44,811 nt of DNA, from contig CAIOST010000009.1 of assembly GCA_903861045.1 (NCBI GenBank), positions 1 through 44,811 of the forward strand, read 5' to 3'. How positions within the stretch are numbered: position 1 is the first letter of the stretch; each line of letters begins with the position of its first letter. The notes below the pieces were generated by a model. The model searched no databases. It saw nothing but the letters and a program-made list of their open reading frames with translations, and was not told where the DNA came from. A program made the translations under genes and the position numbers. The stretch is from an uncultured bacterium (GTDB taxonomy: Bacteria > Verrucomicrobiota > Kiritimatiellia > RFP12 > CAIWXQ01). Below are positions 27,910 through 37,173 of the stretch, in pieces.

Positions 27910-29004
27910 ATGCTAACTTCCGACTTGGATTACGAGCTCCCGCCTGAGCTGATTGCGCAGGAACCCCCCGCTACGCGCGCGCAGGCACGCTTACTGGTGC
28001 TCCCCCGTACCGAGGGTACCTGGGCGCATCGCCGCATTACCGATCTTCCCCAATACGTACGACCCGGCGATTTGTTGATTCTCAACGATACGCGGGTCTT
28101 TCCGGCCCGGTTGCAGGGAACGTGGGCCGATACGCCCGGTGCGGTGGAGTTTTTGCTGATTGAGCCGCTGGCGGCGTCCGAGGCCGTTGAAAGTGTCGGT
28201 GCCACCAAGCCGCCTGCTGGTTCAGAGACGTGGCTGTGCATGTGCGGCAGCGGGCGACGTGTGCGTCCCGGCCTGCACGCGCGGTTTGCCGGTGGCCGGG
28301 TGACCGGCGAAATCCGGGAAGCACGCGGCGGGGGACGTGTCGTGGCCTGCCTGACCGCGGTGCGGCCGCTGGCCGAATTGCTGGAGGAGCATGGCCAGGT
28401 GCCGGTCCCGCCGTATATCCGACGCACGCACGACGATGGGCGTGGCGGTCTGGACCGCACGCGGTATCAGACCGTTTTTGCGCGGGAACGCGGCGCCGTG
28501 GCGGCGCCGACGGCGGGGCTGCATTTCACGCCGGAACTGCTGGCACAGTTGGCCGCGCAAGGCGTGCCGCATGCCTTTGTCACGCTGCATGTCGGCCCCG
28601 GGACTTTCCAACCGGTGCAGGTCGACCAGTTGGATGACCATCGTATGGAGTCGGAGCGTTACACGATTACGATGGCTACGGCTGAGGCCATCGCCGCCTG
28701 TCGGGCACGGGGGGGGCGTGTGGTGGCCGTTGGCAGCACGTCGGTGCGGACACTGGAGACGGTGGCCGCCAGGCATGGCGGGGCGATCGTGGCCGGTTCC
28801 GGCCGGTCAGAGCTATTTATCCGGCCGCCGTATACGTTTCAGGCGGTAGACGCCATTTTGACGAATTTTCACCTGCCACGGTCCACGCTGCTGGCCATGA
28901 TGGCGGCCTTTGTCGGCCGGGAACGACTCCTGGCGGCCTACCGCGAGGCGGTGCAGCAGGAGTACCGCTTCTTCTCGTATGGCGATGCCATGCTGCTCGC
29001 TTGA
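27910..29004 (+). CDS. queA: S-adenosylmethionine:tRNA ribosyltransferase-isomerase
   Basis: DYELPPELIAQEPPATRAQARLLVL...ILNDTRVFPARL...AAPTAGLHFTPELL...HVGPGTFQPV. Confidence 0.95.
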   Translation: MLTSDLDYELPPELIAQEPPATRAQARLLVLPRTEGTWAHRRITDLPQYVRPGDLLILNDTRVFPARLQGTWADTPGAVEFLLIEPLAASEAVESVGATKPPAGSETWLCMCGSGRRVRPGLHARFAGGRVTGEIREARGGGRVVACLTAVRPLAELLEEHGQVPVPPYIRRTHDDGRGGLDRTRYQTVFARERGAVAAPTAGLHFTPELLAQLAAQGVPHAFVTLHVGPGTFQPVQVDQLDDHRMESERYTITMATAEAIAACRARGGRVVAVGSTSVRTLETVAARHGGAIVAGSGRSELFIRPPYTFQAVDAILTNFHLPRSTLLAMMAAFVGRERLLAAYREAVQQEYRFFSYGDAMLLA

Positions 29005-29014
29005 GGGTGCGCGC

Positions 29015-30580
29015 CTACGCAATCGGACTCAGGAGACTGCAGAAGTTTTCGGTCAGGCGTTGTGGTAGCGAGCGTGTGCGCCACTGGGCCAGTTGGATCT
29101 CATGGCCAAGCGCAAAGTCGTTGAGCATAACCTGCTTGAGGGCCGCGCCAAAGGCGGCATCCAGGATCACCAGGCTGTTCTCATAGTTCAACCGCAGACT
29201 ACGCTGGTCCAGATTGGCGCTGCCAATAATGGCCATGGTGTCGTCTACCAGCATGGCCTTGGCGTGCAGAAAGGGTGGGGGTTGTTCGAAGATGCGGACG
29301 CCGGCCTCCAGCAAACCATCGTAAAGCGCCCGGGCGGCATAGCCGACGTAGGGGTGATTGTTGCGGGCGGGCAGGAGTAGTTTGACCTCCACGCCGCGCA
29401 GGGCTGCGCAGCGCAGTGCCCGTTGGATTTCAGGCGGCGGCACAAAGTAGGGGGTAATCAGCAGCACTTGTCGGCACGCCCCGGCAATAGCGGTAAAGAG
29501 CGTGTCCAGCAGCGCATCGCTTTCGCTGAGGGTGGGGCCATTGTTCAATAGGCGGATCGGCGTTGACCCGGTGGCCGTCATGGGGGGGAAATGCTCCGGC
29601 GTGAGCAGCCGCGCGGGCGACTCTTCGGTCATGTAGTACCAGTCCCGCAGAAAGGAGTATTGCAACTCCAGCACAATGGGGCCTGTCACCCGAAAGTGAT
29701 AATCGTGGATCGGCGGCTGGTTGCCCCGTGTCCGGTAGACGTCGTAGAAGTTCATGCCGCCGGTAAAGCCTGTGACGCCGTCCACCACGATGATCTTGCG
29801 GTGGTTGCGCAGGTTGATCTGAAACTGGTGCTTGTATAGGTTGGCCTGCGTATAGCGGACCACCTGCAGACGCGGACGGTTGGCGTACGGACGGAAAAAG
29901 CCGTGCATGATGGCCTTGGCAGACCCGAACTCGTCGTAGAGCACGCGTACCTCCACGCCGGCTGCCGCCCTTTCCGCCAGCGCCTCCATCAGTTCGCGTC
30001 CCACCGGGTCAGCCCCGATGATGTAGGACTGAAGATGAATATGCTGCTGCGCGTGGCGAATGGCGTGGAAGATCTCCGGGTAGGCTTCGCGGGCATCCAC
30101 CAGAATGCGCACCTCATTGCCACCCAGCAGCGGATGATTCGGTGCCAAACGGTTCAGGAAGTTGTGCAGGGCACGGGCCTCGCCATCGGCGGGTTGGGTC
30201 AGCAGGCCATTGCGCAGGCCGCGCCAGTAGGCCAAAGGCGCCTGCTCCTGCTCGCGCAAGGCACGGTTGGAGTAAAAGGTCTGGTCCGACGCATGCTTCT
30301 GCCAGCTCTTTTCGCTGGCCCGGTTGATGCCAAAAAGCAGGTAGAGCAGGGCCCCCAACTCCGGGAACAACCAGACCGCAAACAGCCAGGCCAGGGTGGA
30401 ACGCGCTTCGCGCGGCCGCCATAGGACGTGAAAGGCTACGGCGAGAAAGAGCAGGAGGGGGACCCACGCGCCACCCACCAGCGCGCGCCAAGCCTCCTGC
30501 GCGTCGATCCGCTCCACCATGATCCCTATGCAGCTGTTCACCACCCACGCATCGTACCTTCTTTTGGCCGGAATATACAC
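29015..30580 (-). CDS. cls: Cardiolipin synthase (phospholipase D family)
   Basis: HRKIIVVDGVTGFTGGMNF and HAKAMLVDDTMAIIGSANLDQRSLRLNYE HKD motifs; N-terminal TM segments. Start may instead be ATG at 30520. Confidence 0.9.
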   Translation of the reverse strand: MYIPAKRRYDAWVVNSCIGIMVERIDAQEAWRALVGGAWVPLLLFLAVAFHVLWRPREARSTLAWLFAVWLFPELGALLYLLFGINRASEKSWQKHASDQTFYSNRALREQEQAPLAYWRGLRNGLLTQPADGEARALHNFLNRLAPNHPLLGGNEVRILVDAREAYPEIFHAIRHAQQHIHLQSYIIGADPVGRELMEALAERAAAGVEVRVLYDEFGSAKAIMHGFFRPYANRPRLQVVRYTQANLYKHQFQINLRNHRKIIVVDGVTGFTGGMNFYDVYRTRGNQPPIHDYHFRVTGPIVLELQYSFLRDWYYMTEESPARLLTPEHFPPMTATGSTPIRLLNNGPTLSESDALLDTLFTAIAGACRQVLLITPYFVPPPEIQRALRCAALRGVEVKLLLPARNNHPYVGYAARALYDGLLEAGVRIFEQPPPFLHAKAMLVDDTMAIIGSANLDQRSLRLNYENSLVILDAAFGAALKQVMLNDFALGHEIQLAQWRTRSLPQRLTENFCSLLSPIA

Positions 30581-30667
30581 AAGCTTTCACCATTTGAGGC
30601 TTGTACCCTGCCACCGGAACGAGTAAACAAAAGGGACACATTGTCTCATAGGGAGGTTTTGACCCAT

Positions 30668-31846
30668 ATGGCAGCGGGATTCTTCGATCGTTTGGCGGCG
30701 CGACTGGATAAGGTTGACGCGGGGAGCCTACAGGCGCAATTGCTGCGCCTGGCGCGGGAGCGTGGTTTCCTGGAGACGATCTTTCAGTCCATCCAGGAAG
30801 GCGTGATGGTGATTGATAACGAGGGTCGGCTCTTGTATGCCAATCGGGCCGCGGAGCAGTTTATCGGCTTCGAATATGCGCGTGTGCGCGGGCGCTCGTT
30901 TGTGCGGTATATGCGCGACCTCGATTGGGACCATTTGCTGGGGATGGATGCGGAGGCGGATGCGTCGCGTTTGTTGACGCACGAGATCGAGATCACCTAT
31001 CCGGAGCGCCGGTTTCTGGCTATATACGCGGTGCCGATGCCGGCACAGGAGGAGGCCGGCAAGAGCGTGCTGATCATGCTGCGCGATGTGACGCGAGACC
31101 GCCTGCAGGAGATGGATGTGTTGGATAGCGAGCGCCTGCACGCGGTTCGTCTGCTGGCGGCCGGGGTGGCGCATGAGATCGGCAATCCGCTGAACGCCCT
31201 GAATATCCATCTGCAGTTGTTATCACGCGAGGTGGCCGACCTGCCCGAGGCGCAGCGCCCCGCCGTGGCGGATTTGGTGGATGTCGCGCGCGCGGAAGTG
31301 GCGCGGCTGGACAATATCATTACCCAGTTTCTGCGCGGGCTGCGACCATCCAAGCCGCAGTTTGCGCTGGCACAGCCGGCGGAGGTGCTGCAAGAGACCC
31401 TGCGCCTGCTGCAGACGGATATTGAGAACCGCCGCATTGCGGTCTCTATCGAATGTCCGGAGGTGATGCCCAAAGTGCCGATTGACGCCGAACAGATTAA
31501 GCAGGTTTACTTCAACCTGATTAAAAACGCGCTGGAGGCCATGCCTGATGGCGGCGCGCTTAAGATTGCCTTTACCGTGGGGGATGCCTTCCTGACGATC
31601 GCTTTTCAGGATACAGGGCACGGCATCCCGGCAGCGGACATGGGGCGCATCTTTGAGCCGTACCATACGACCAAGTCCAAGGGGTCGGGGTTGGGGTTGA
31701 TGATTGTGCAGCGCATCATGCAGGAACATGGCGGGCAGATTGAGATTTCCAGCAAGCCGAGCGCGGGTACCTGTTTTCGTATCGCGCTGCCCGTGGCGGA
31801 TCGGCGGGTCCGCATGTTGCGCCCGCCGGAAAAGGAAATTCGCTAG
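30668..31846 (+). CDS. PAS-domain sensor histidine kinase (NtrB-like)
   Basis: ETIFQSIQEGVMVIDNEGRLLYANRAAEQFIG (PAS); VAHEIGNPLNALNIHLQLL (H box); GLGLMIVQRIMQEHGG. Confidence 0.9.
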   Translation: MAAGFFDRLAARLDKVDAGSLQAQLLRLARERGFLETIFQSIQEGVMVIDNEGRLLYANRAAEQFIGFEYARVRGRSFVRYMRDLDWDHLLGMDAEADASRLLTHEIEITYPERRFLAIYAVPMPAQEEAGKSVLIMLRDVTRDRLQEMDVLDSERLHAVRLLAAGVAHEIGNPLNALNIHLQLLSREVADLPEAQRPAVADLVDVARAEVARLDNIITQFLRGLRPSKPQFALAQPAEVLQETLRLLQTDIENRRIAVSIECPEVMPKVPIDAEQIKQVYFNLIKNALEAMPDGGALKIAFTVGDAFLTIAFQDTGHGIPAADMGRIFEPYHTTKSKGSGLGLMIVQRIMQEHGGQIEISSKPSAGTCFRIALPVADRRVRMLRPPEKEIR

Positions 31847-31883
31847 TGTGGCTGTTACGCGGGAAAGAGGGAGCATACTTGTC

Positions 31884-33302
31884 ATGGCGGAGAAACAGGA
31901 ACTCAAGCGTCCCATGGTGTTGATTGTGGATGATGATCGCAATACCCGCGAAGGGTTGCAGCGTGCGTTGCAGCGGCGCTATCGCGTACGGTTGGCGGAA
32001 GACGGCGCACGGGCGCTCGAGATGCTGGCGGATAACGAGGTCGATGTACTGCTTTCCGATCTGCGGATGCCGGGCATGGATGGCCTGGGGTTATTGCGGC
32101 GGGTGCAGGCCCAGCACCCAGCCACCATCAGCATCCTGTTGACCGCCTATGGCTCGGTGGAGTCCGCTGTCGAGGCCATGAAGCAGGGGGCTTGCGATTT
32201 CCTGACCAAACCGGTGAACCTCGATCACCTGGAGTTGCTGATTGAACGGGCACTGCGGGCCCGGGATATGGAGTTGAATAATCGCGAATTGCGGACGCAG
32301 CTTGACCATAAGTTCGGCATGGAGAACATCGTGGGGGATTCGCCCCCCATGCAGCAGGTCTTTGATATTGTGCGCCAGGCCGCGCCCACCACGGCCACGG
32401 TGCTGATTCAGGGCCCCAGCGGTACCGGCAAGGAGTTGATTGCCCATGCCATTCATCGGTTGAGCAGTCGGGCCAAGGGGGCCTTCGTGGCCGTGCATTG
32501 CGCCGCGCTCTCCTCCTCGCTGCTGGAGAGTGAACTCTTCGGCCACGAGAAAGGGGCGTTTACCGGCGCGTTGGCCCGGCGCAAGGGACGGTTCGAATTG
32601 GCGGACGGCGGCACGCTCTTTCTGGATGAGATTTCGGAGATTGACCCCGCGACGCAGGTCAAGCTGCTGCGGGTGCTGGAGGAGCGCCGGTTTGAGCGCG
32701 TGGGCGGCATGGAGCTGGTGGAGGTGGACATTCGCTTGATTGCGGCCTGCAATCGCGATTTGAAAGCACTGGTGGCGCAGGGGAAGTTTCGTGAAGATCT
32801 CTATTTCCGCCTGAACGTCGTGGATATCTATCTGCCCCCCCTGCTGGAACGTGCGGGGGATATTCCCTTACTGTGTGATCGCTTCCTGAAGGAGTACGCG
32901 GAACGTAACCATAAGGCGGTTCCCGGCCTGACGCCGGACGCCTTGCATCTCTTGACGGCTTATTCCTGGCCCGGGAATGTGCGGGAATTGCGCAACACGA
33001 TCGAGAAGATGGTGGTGCTGGGGCGCGGCGAGAAGCTGACGGCACGGGATGTGCCGGCCGGCATCCGGGAAGGGGGGCGGGAACGCCTGCCCGTCACACG
33101 GTCGGCTCAGCCGGCAGCGGGCGGTTCGCTGGCCGACATGGAGCGCGCGAAGATCCTCACCGTACTGCGCAATCAGAATGACAATCGCAGCCGCGCCGCC
33201 CAGGAACTGGGGATCAGCCGGCGCACGTTGCACCGCAAACTGAATGAGTACCGGCAGCAGGGGGTCCTGCCGCCGGATGTGAGTGCCGGAGGTGAATCCT
33301 GA
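31884..33302 (+). CDS. Sigma-54-dependent response regulator (NtrC family)
   Basis: Receiver VLIVDDDRNTREGLQ; AAA+ GPSGTGKELIAHAIH; ESELFGHEKGAFTGA; C-terminal Fis-like HTH SRAAQELGISRRTLHRKLNEY. Confidence 0.95.
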   Translation: MAEKQELKRPMVLIVDDDRNTREGLQRALQRRYRVRLAEDGARALEMLADNEVDVLLSDLRMPGMDGLGLLRRVQAQHPATISILLTAYGSVESAVEAMKQGACDFLTKPVNLDHLELLIERALRARDMELNNRELRTQLDHKFGMENIVGDSPPMQQVFDIVRQAAPTTATVLIQGPSGTGKELIAHAIHRLSSRAKGAFVAVHCAALSSSLLESELFGHEKGAFTGALARRKGRFELADGGTLFLDEISEIDPATQVKLLRVLEERRFERVGGMELVEVDIRLIAACNRDLKALVAQGKFREDLYFRLNVVDIYLPPLLERAGDIPLLCDRFLKEYAERNHKAVPGLTPDALHLLTAYSWPGNVRELRNTIEKMVVLGRGEKLTARDVPAGIREGGRERLPVTRSAQPAAGGSLADMERAKILTVLRNQNDNRSRAAQELGISRRTLHRKLNEYRQQGVLPPDVSAGGES

Positions 33303-33316
33303 GAGCCGGAGGAACG

Positions 33317-35299
33317 ATGCGCGCGCACAGTACCTTGCGTCAGGTGTTGATCGTTGTGCTGGCACTTTGTGTCGGGCTGCGGCTGGGACAGTTGCTGGCG
33401 CCGGGTCAGCCGGTTTCGCGGCTGGCGCCCCATACGTATCTACCCGCGATGCCTGTGGGAACCACTCACGTGGTGCCGGGAGCGGGCCTCACGTCCATGC
33501 CGGTGGTTGTGACCGGTCGCGTGGCGTCTGCCGCGACGAGTGAGAAGAAAACCTTACCGCTGTCCGCCGTGGCGGCCGCCCTGCAGGAGGCCGTGGCCAA
33601 CACCAATGCGAGCAGTCGCTACCGTGCCATGCAGGATCTGGTGCTGTCGATTGCCAGCACCGACCTGCGGGAAGCGCTGGCGCTGGCGGCGAAGATTACC
33701 AACGTGCAGTACCGGTATTACCTGATTCAACAGTTGGTGGCACGGTGGGCCGCGCAGGAGCCGGTGGCCGCGCTTCAGTATGTTAAAGGAGTAACGAATG
33801 CAACGCAGCGGTGGCAGCTATATAACACGGTCCTGTCGGCTTGGTTGGAGAAGGATCGGGCGGCGGCGCTAGCTTATGCCGCGCAGCTACCGGTTGGTAT
33901 GGATCGGCAGGTGGTGCTGCAGAGCGCCATCGCTTCCTTAGCGCGGCTGGATCCGTCCGCCGCACTCACGCTGGCGGAGCAGGTGCCGGCGGGAAACAGC
34001 CGCAACAGCGCGCTGCAGATGATTGCCTCGCAGTGGATAGAGAAGGATACCGCCGCGGCCGTGGCCTGGATACGCTCCCTGCCGGATGGTATGGCGAAGA
34101 ACCAGGTGCTGGGGAACATAGGCTGGCAGTTGGCCAATAAGGATCCTGCGGCGGCGGCAGCTTTTGCTGCGGCGCTGCCACCCGGACAGACCGCCAATAG
34201 CCTGGTGCAAAATATCGCCTCGGTCTGGGCCAATAGCGATCCCACGGCGGCCATGGACTGGCTGAAAGCCCTGCCGGCGTCGCGTGCGCGGGAATGGGGG
34301 CTGCAAGCAGCGATTGCCAACCTGGCGCGTCAGGATGCCGAAGCGGCTATCCGGTATGTGGAGACCCTGCCGGCCGGGAATGCGCGTAATCAGTCTTTGT
34401 CTGCTATTGCGAATGCCCTGGCACAGGATGATCCGGAGCGGGCCGTGGATTGGACGCTGGCACTGCCGGCCGGTTCGGCGCAGCATGCGGCCATCCGTGA
34501 CCTGATTTCCATGCTGGGTTATGCCAGCCAGGCGGCGGCGGCGCGCCTGCTGAATGCGCTGCCGGCGGGTAGCTTGCGGGATGGCTGCCTCGCGCAATTG
34601 GCGGGCGGTATGGCGCATGCGGACCCCGCGGCTGCCATTGCGTGGTTGGCCCAGATGCCGGATACGCCCACCCGGCGGAGCACCTTGTACAGTGTCGTGA
34701 CGCAATGGTCCTATGCTGATCCGGTGGCGGCCGTCAACTATGCCATGCAACTGCCGGCGAATGCAGAACGGCAAAGCTTGTTTGCCCGCATGGCCGCATC
34801 CTGGGTGGCCAATGACCCGGCGGCTGCCATGGCCTGGGTGGCAACGGTCTCCGATGAACAGCATCCCGAGCCGCTGGTGAATGCGGTCAGCAGTTGGGCG
34901 AATAGTGAACCGGAGGAGGCCGCGCGGTATGTGGCAAAGCTGCCGGTCGCGTTGCAAGGGCAGCTGGCAGTTCAGGTGGCCGGCACATGGGCTTCACAGG
35001 ATGCCGAGGCTGCGGCGAAATGGGTGGAGAAGTTTGACGACATTGATCTGCGGATGAACGCCTGGCAGTGCGTGGCGCAGAATTGGTCTCGGACGGATCT
35101 CGATGGGGCTCGCAACTGGGTGCTTGCCCTACCAAGGGGCAAGGCCCGCGATATGGCGCTCCACACGGTGTGCGGTACGCTGCAGGCGTTAGATCCAGAT
35201 GGCGCGACCACGCTGGCGGCGAAGATCGAGGACGAAGAAATCCGTAAGAATGCCCTGTCGAGTCTTCAAACGGATGCGGCGGACGAAGGGGACAAGTAG
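33317..35299 (+). CDS. Exported or membrane-anchored alpha-solenoid repeat protein (~31-aa repeats)
   Basis: N-terminal hydrophobic LIVVLALCVGLRLG; many units of the type IASxWxxxDPAAAxxWxxxLPAGxxRxxx (e.g. IASVWANSDPTAAMDWLKALPASRAREWGLQA). Confidence 0.85.
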   Translation: MRAHSTLRQVLIVVLALCVGLRLGQLLAPGQPVSRLAPHTYLPAMPVGTTHVVPGAGLTSMPVVVTGRVASAATSEKKTLPLSAVAAALQEAVANTNASSRYRAMQDLVLSIASTDLREALALAAKITNVQYRYYLIQQLVARWAAQEPVAALQYVKGVTNATQRWQLYNTVLSAWLEKDRAAALAYAAQLPVGMDRQVVLQSAIASLARLDPSAALTLAEQVPAGNSRNSALQMIASQWIEKDTAAAVAWIRSLPDGMAKNQVLGNIGWQLANKDPAAAAAFAAALPPGQTANSLVQNIASVWANSDPTAAMDWLKALPASRAREWGLQAAIANLARQDAEAAIRYVETLPAGNARNQSLSAIANALAQDDPERAVDWTLALPAGSAQHAAIRDLISMLGYASQAAAARLLNALPAGSLRDGCLAQLAGGMAHADPAAAIAWLAQMPDTPTRRSTLYSVVTQWSYADPVAAVNYAMQLPANAERQSLFARMAASWVANDPAAAMAWVATVSDEQHPEPLVNAVSSWANSEPEEAARYVAKLPVALQGQLAVQVAGTWASQDAEAAAKWVEKFDDIDLRMNAWQCVAQNWSRTDLDGARNWVLALPRGKARDMALHTVCGTLQALDPDGATTLAAKIEDEEIRKNALSSLQTDAADEGDK

Positions 35300-35370
35300 T
35301 CCTGTCGTGTCGACGCGACGAGGGCTGCGGTGTACGTTACATGCGGCTGGATGGGAGCGGGAGAAATCGT

Positions 35371-36777
35371 ATGGCGGGTATGGATCTGTTGTATGTTTTA
35401 GTGGGGATGGTGACGGGCGGGGTAGTCGTTTGGCTGCTGGCGCGGGCAGGTGTGGCCCGGCTACGGGCCGAGGGGGAGCGTGACTTGGCGGCCCTGCGCG
35501 AGCGACTCGGGATGCGTGAGGTGCAGGTGGAGGAGGGGCGTAGTGCGGCGGCGGCCGCGGCGCAGCGCTTGCAGGAGGCGCAGGCCGCGGTACAGCGCTT
35601 AACGGCCCGCGAGGCCGAACTTTCCGCCATTTTGCAGGGTGAGCGCCAGACCGCCGGCGAGAAACTCGCGCTGCTGGAACAGGCGCGCACCGCACTGGCG
35701 AACGCCTTCCAAGCCTTGTCGGCGGACGCCCTGCGCAATAACAATCAGGCCTTTCTTAATCTGGCGCAGGCCACACTGGAGAAGTTCCAGGAGACCGCCC
35801 GCGGCGATCTAGCCCGTCGGCAGCAGGCGATTGACGAAATGGTGAAACCGGTGCGCGAAACCTTGGAGAAGTTTGACCGCCGGGTAGGCGAAATTGAACA
35901 TGCCCGCACCGATGCCTATGCCCGGCTTTGCGAGCAGGTGATGGGGTTACAGGGGGCGCAGGAACAACTGCGCAAGGAGACCGTGCATCTGGCCAAGGCA
36001 CTCGGTTCCCCGCAGGCCCGCGGCCGCTGGGGCGAGCTGACACTGCGGCGGGTGGTGGAATTGGCCGGGATGCAGCCGTTTTGCGACTTTGATGAACAGG
36101 TGCATTTGGTGTCGGAGGAGGGACGGCAACGGCCGGACCTGGTGGTGCGGATTCCCGGCGGACGGTGCGTGGCCGTGGATGCCAAGGTGCCGCTGCATGC
36201 CTATCTGGAGGCGCTGCAGGCCACCGACGAGAGCGCGCGCCGCGCCCGCATGACCGATTATGCGCGCCGGGTGCGGGAGCATATTAAAGCACTTTCCGCC
36301 AAGAACTATTGGGAACGGCTGACGCCAGCGCCCGAATTCGTGGTGCTATTCCTCCCGGGCGAGTCGTTTTACGGCGCCGCACTGGATGCCGATCCGCAGT
36401 TGATCGAAATTGGCGTGGAACAAAAGGTGATTCTCGCCACACCCACCACGTTGATTGCCCTGCTCAAGGCCGTGTCGTTCGGCTGGCGGCAGGAGGCTCT
36501 GGCCGAAAATGCGGCCAAGATCTCCGAGCTGGGGCGTGAATTATATAAGCGCTTGGTGGATATGACCGGCCACTTCGAGGATTTGGGTGACCGGCTGCAG
36601 AAGGCCACTGAGAGCTATAACAAGGCGATCGGTTCGCTGGATACCCGGGTGCTGGTCAGTGCCCGGCGTTTTGTAGAGTTACAGGCCAGCACCCCCGGGC
36701 TGGAACTGCCGCAACCGGAGCCGGTGGAACTGCTGCCGCGCCGCCCAGAGACACGGCGCGTGGCGGAGGGCGAATAG
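35371..36777 (+). CDS. rmuC: DNA recombination protein RmuC family
   Basis: TM + coiled coil, then KALGSPQARGRWGELTLRRVVELAGM...RPDLVVRIPGGRCVAVDAKVPLHAYLEAL...LPGESFYGAAL. Confidence 0.93.
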   Translation: MAGMDLLYVLVGMVTGGVVVWLLARAGVARLRAEGERDLAALRERLGMREVQVEEGRSAAAAAAQRLQEAQAAVQRLTAREAELSAILQGERQTAGEKLALLEQARTALANAFQALSADALRNNNQAFLNLAQATLEKFQETARGDLARRQQAIDEMVKPVRETLEKFDRRVGEIEHARTDAYARLCEQVMGLQGAQEQLRKETVHLAKALGSPQARGRWGELTLRRVVELAGMQPFCDFDEQVHLVSEEGRQRPDLVVRIPGGRCVAVDAKVPLHAYLEALQATDESARRARMTDYARRVREHIKALSAKNYWERLTPAPEFVVLFLPGESFYGAALDADPQLIEIGVEQKVILATPTTLIALLKAVSFGWRQEALAENAAKISELGRELYKRLVDMTGHFEDLGDRLQKATESYNKAIGSLDTRVLVSARRFVELQASTPGLELPQPEPVELLPRRPETRRVAEGE

Positions 36778-36846
36778 GGGCGGCGGTTCTTGGTGCTTGG
36801 TTCTTGGCCGCGAACACATGTGGCAGGTGTTCGCCCAGAGGGGTAG

Positions 36847-36932
36847 GGCGGGGCCGCCGGACCCGCCGCAGCGGCAGGGAAGCCGACGAAATAGTATCCT
36901 CGCGAAGTTGCAACGTAGGCCGCAACTCCGGT
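36847..36932. repeat. Copy 1 of 86-bp dispersed intergenic repeat
   Basis: Aligns without gaps to 41113-41198 with 5 mismatches by hand (GGCGGGGCCGCCGGACCCGCCGCAGCGGCAGGGAAG...GTTGCAACGTAGGCCGCAACTCCGGT). Confidence 0.92.
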
Positions 36933-37116
36933 GGCGTCCCACTTTCGTTGTGCACGCCACGCCTGAAGTAGGCCGGATTTCCATATCCGGCCTCCCTGGC
37001 GCCTCCCGGGCCGGAACCGGAGTTCCGGCCCACCAAACGCAAGCCTGTAATGTAACAGGAATGAGCCCCCGCCGAACCGGCCGCCGGCCTCGCAGCCTCG
37101 GCAGGAATCTTCACAT

Positions 37117-37165
37117 GTAACTACTCAGGTGCCCGCCCGCTGCGGGCGGGCGCCTGAGTAGTTAC
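37117..37165. terminator. Strong 24-bp inverted repeat between convergent genes; possible bidirectional terminator
   Basis: GTAACTACTCAGGTGCCCGCCCGC-T-GCGGGCGGGCGCCTGAGTAGTTAC; one G.T pair in the 24-bp arms; no T tract. Confidence 0.55.
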
Positions 37166-37173
37166 CATGAAAG

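Noticed and set aside
33358-33384. Possible sigma-54 promoter (TGGCACTTTGTGTCGGGC) near the solenoid gene
   Set aside because: GG-to-GC spacing does not fit TGGCAC-N5-TTGC, and it lies inside the coding sequence.
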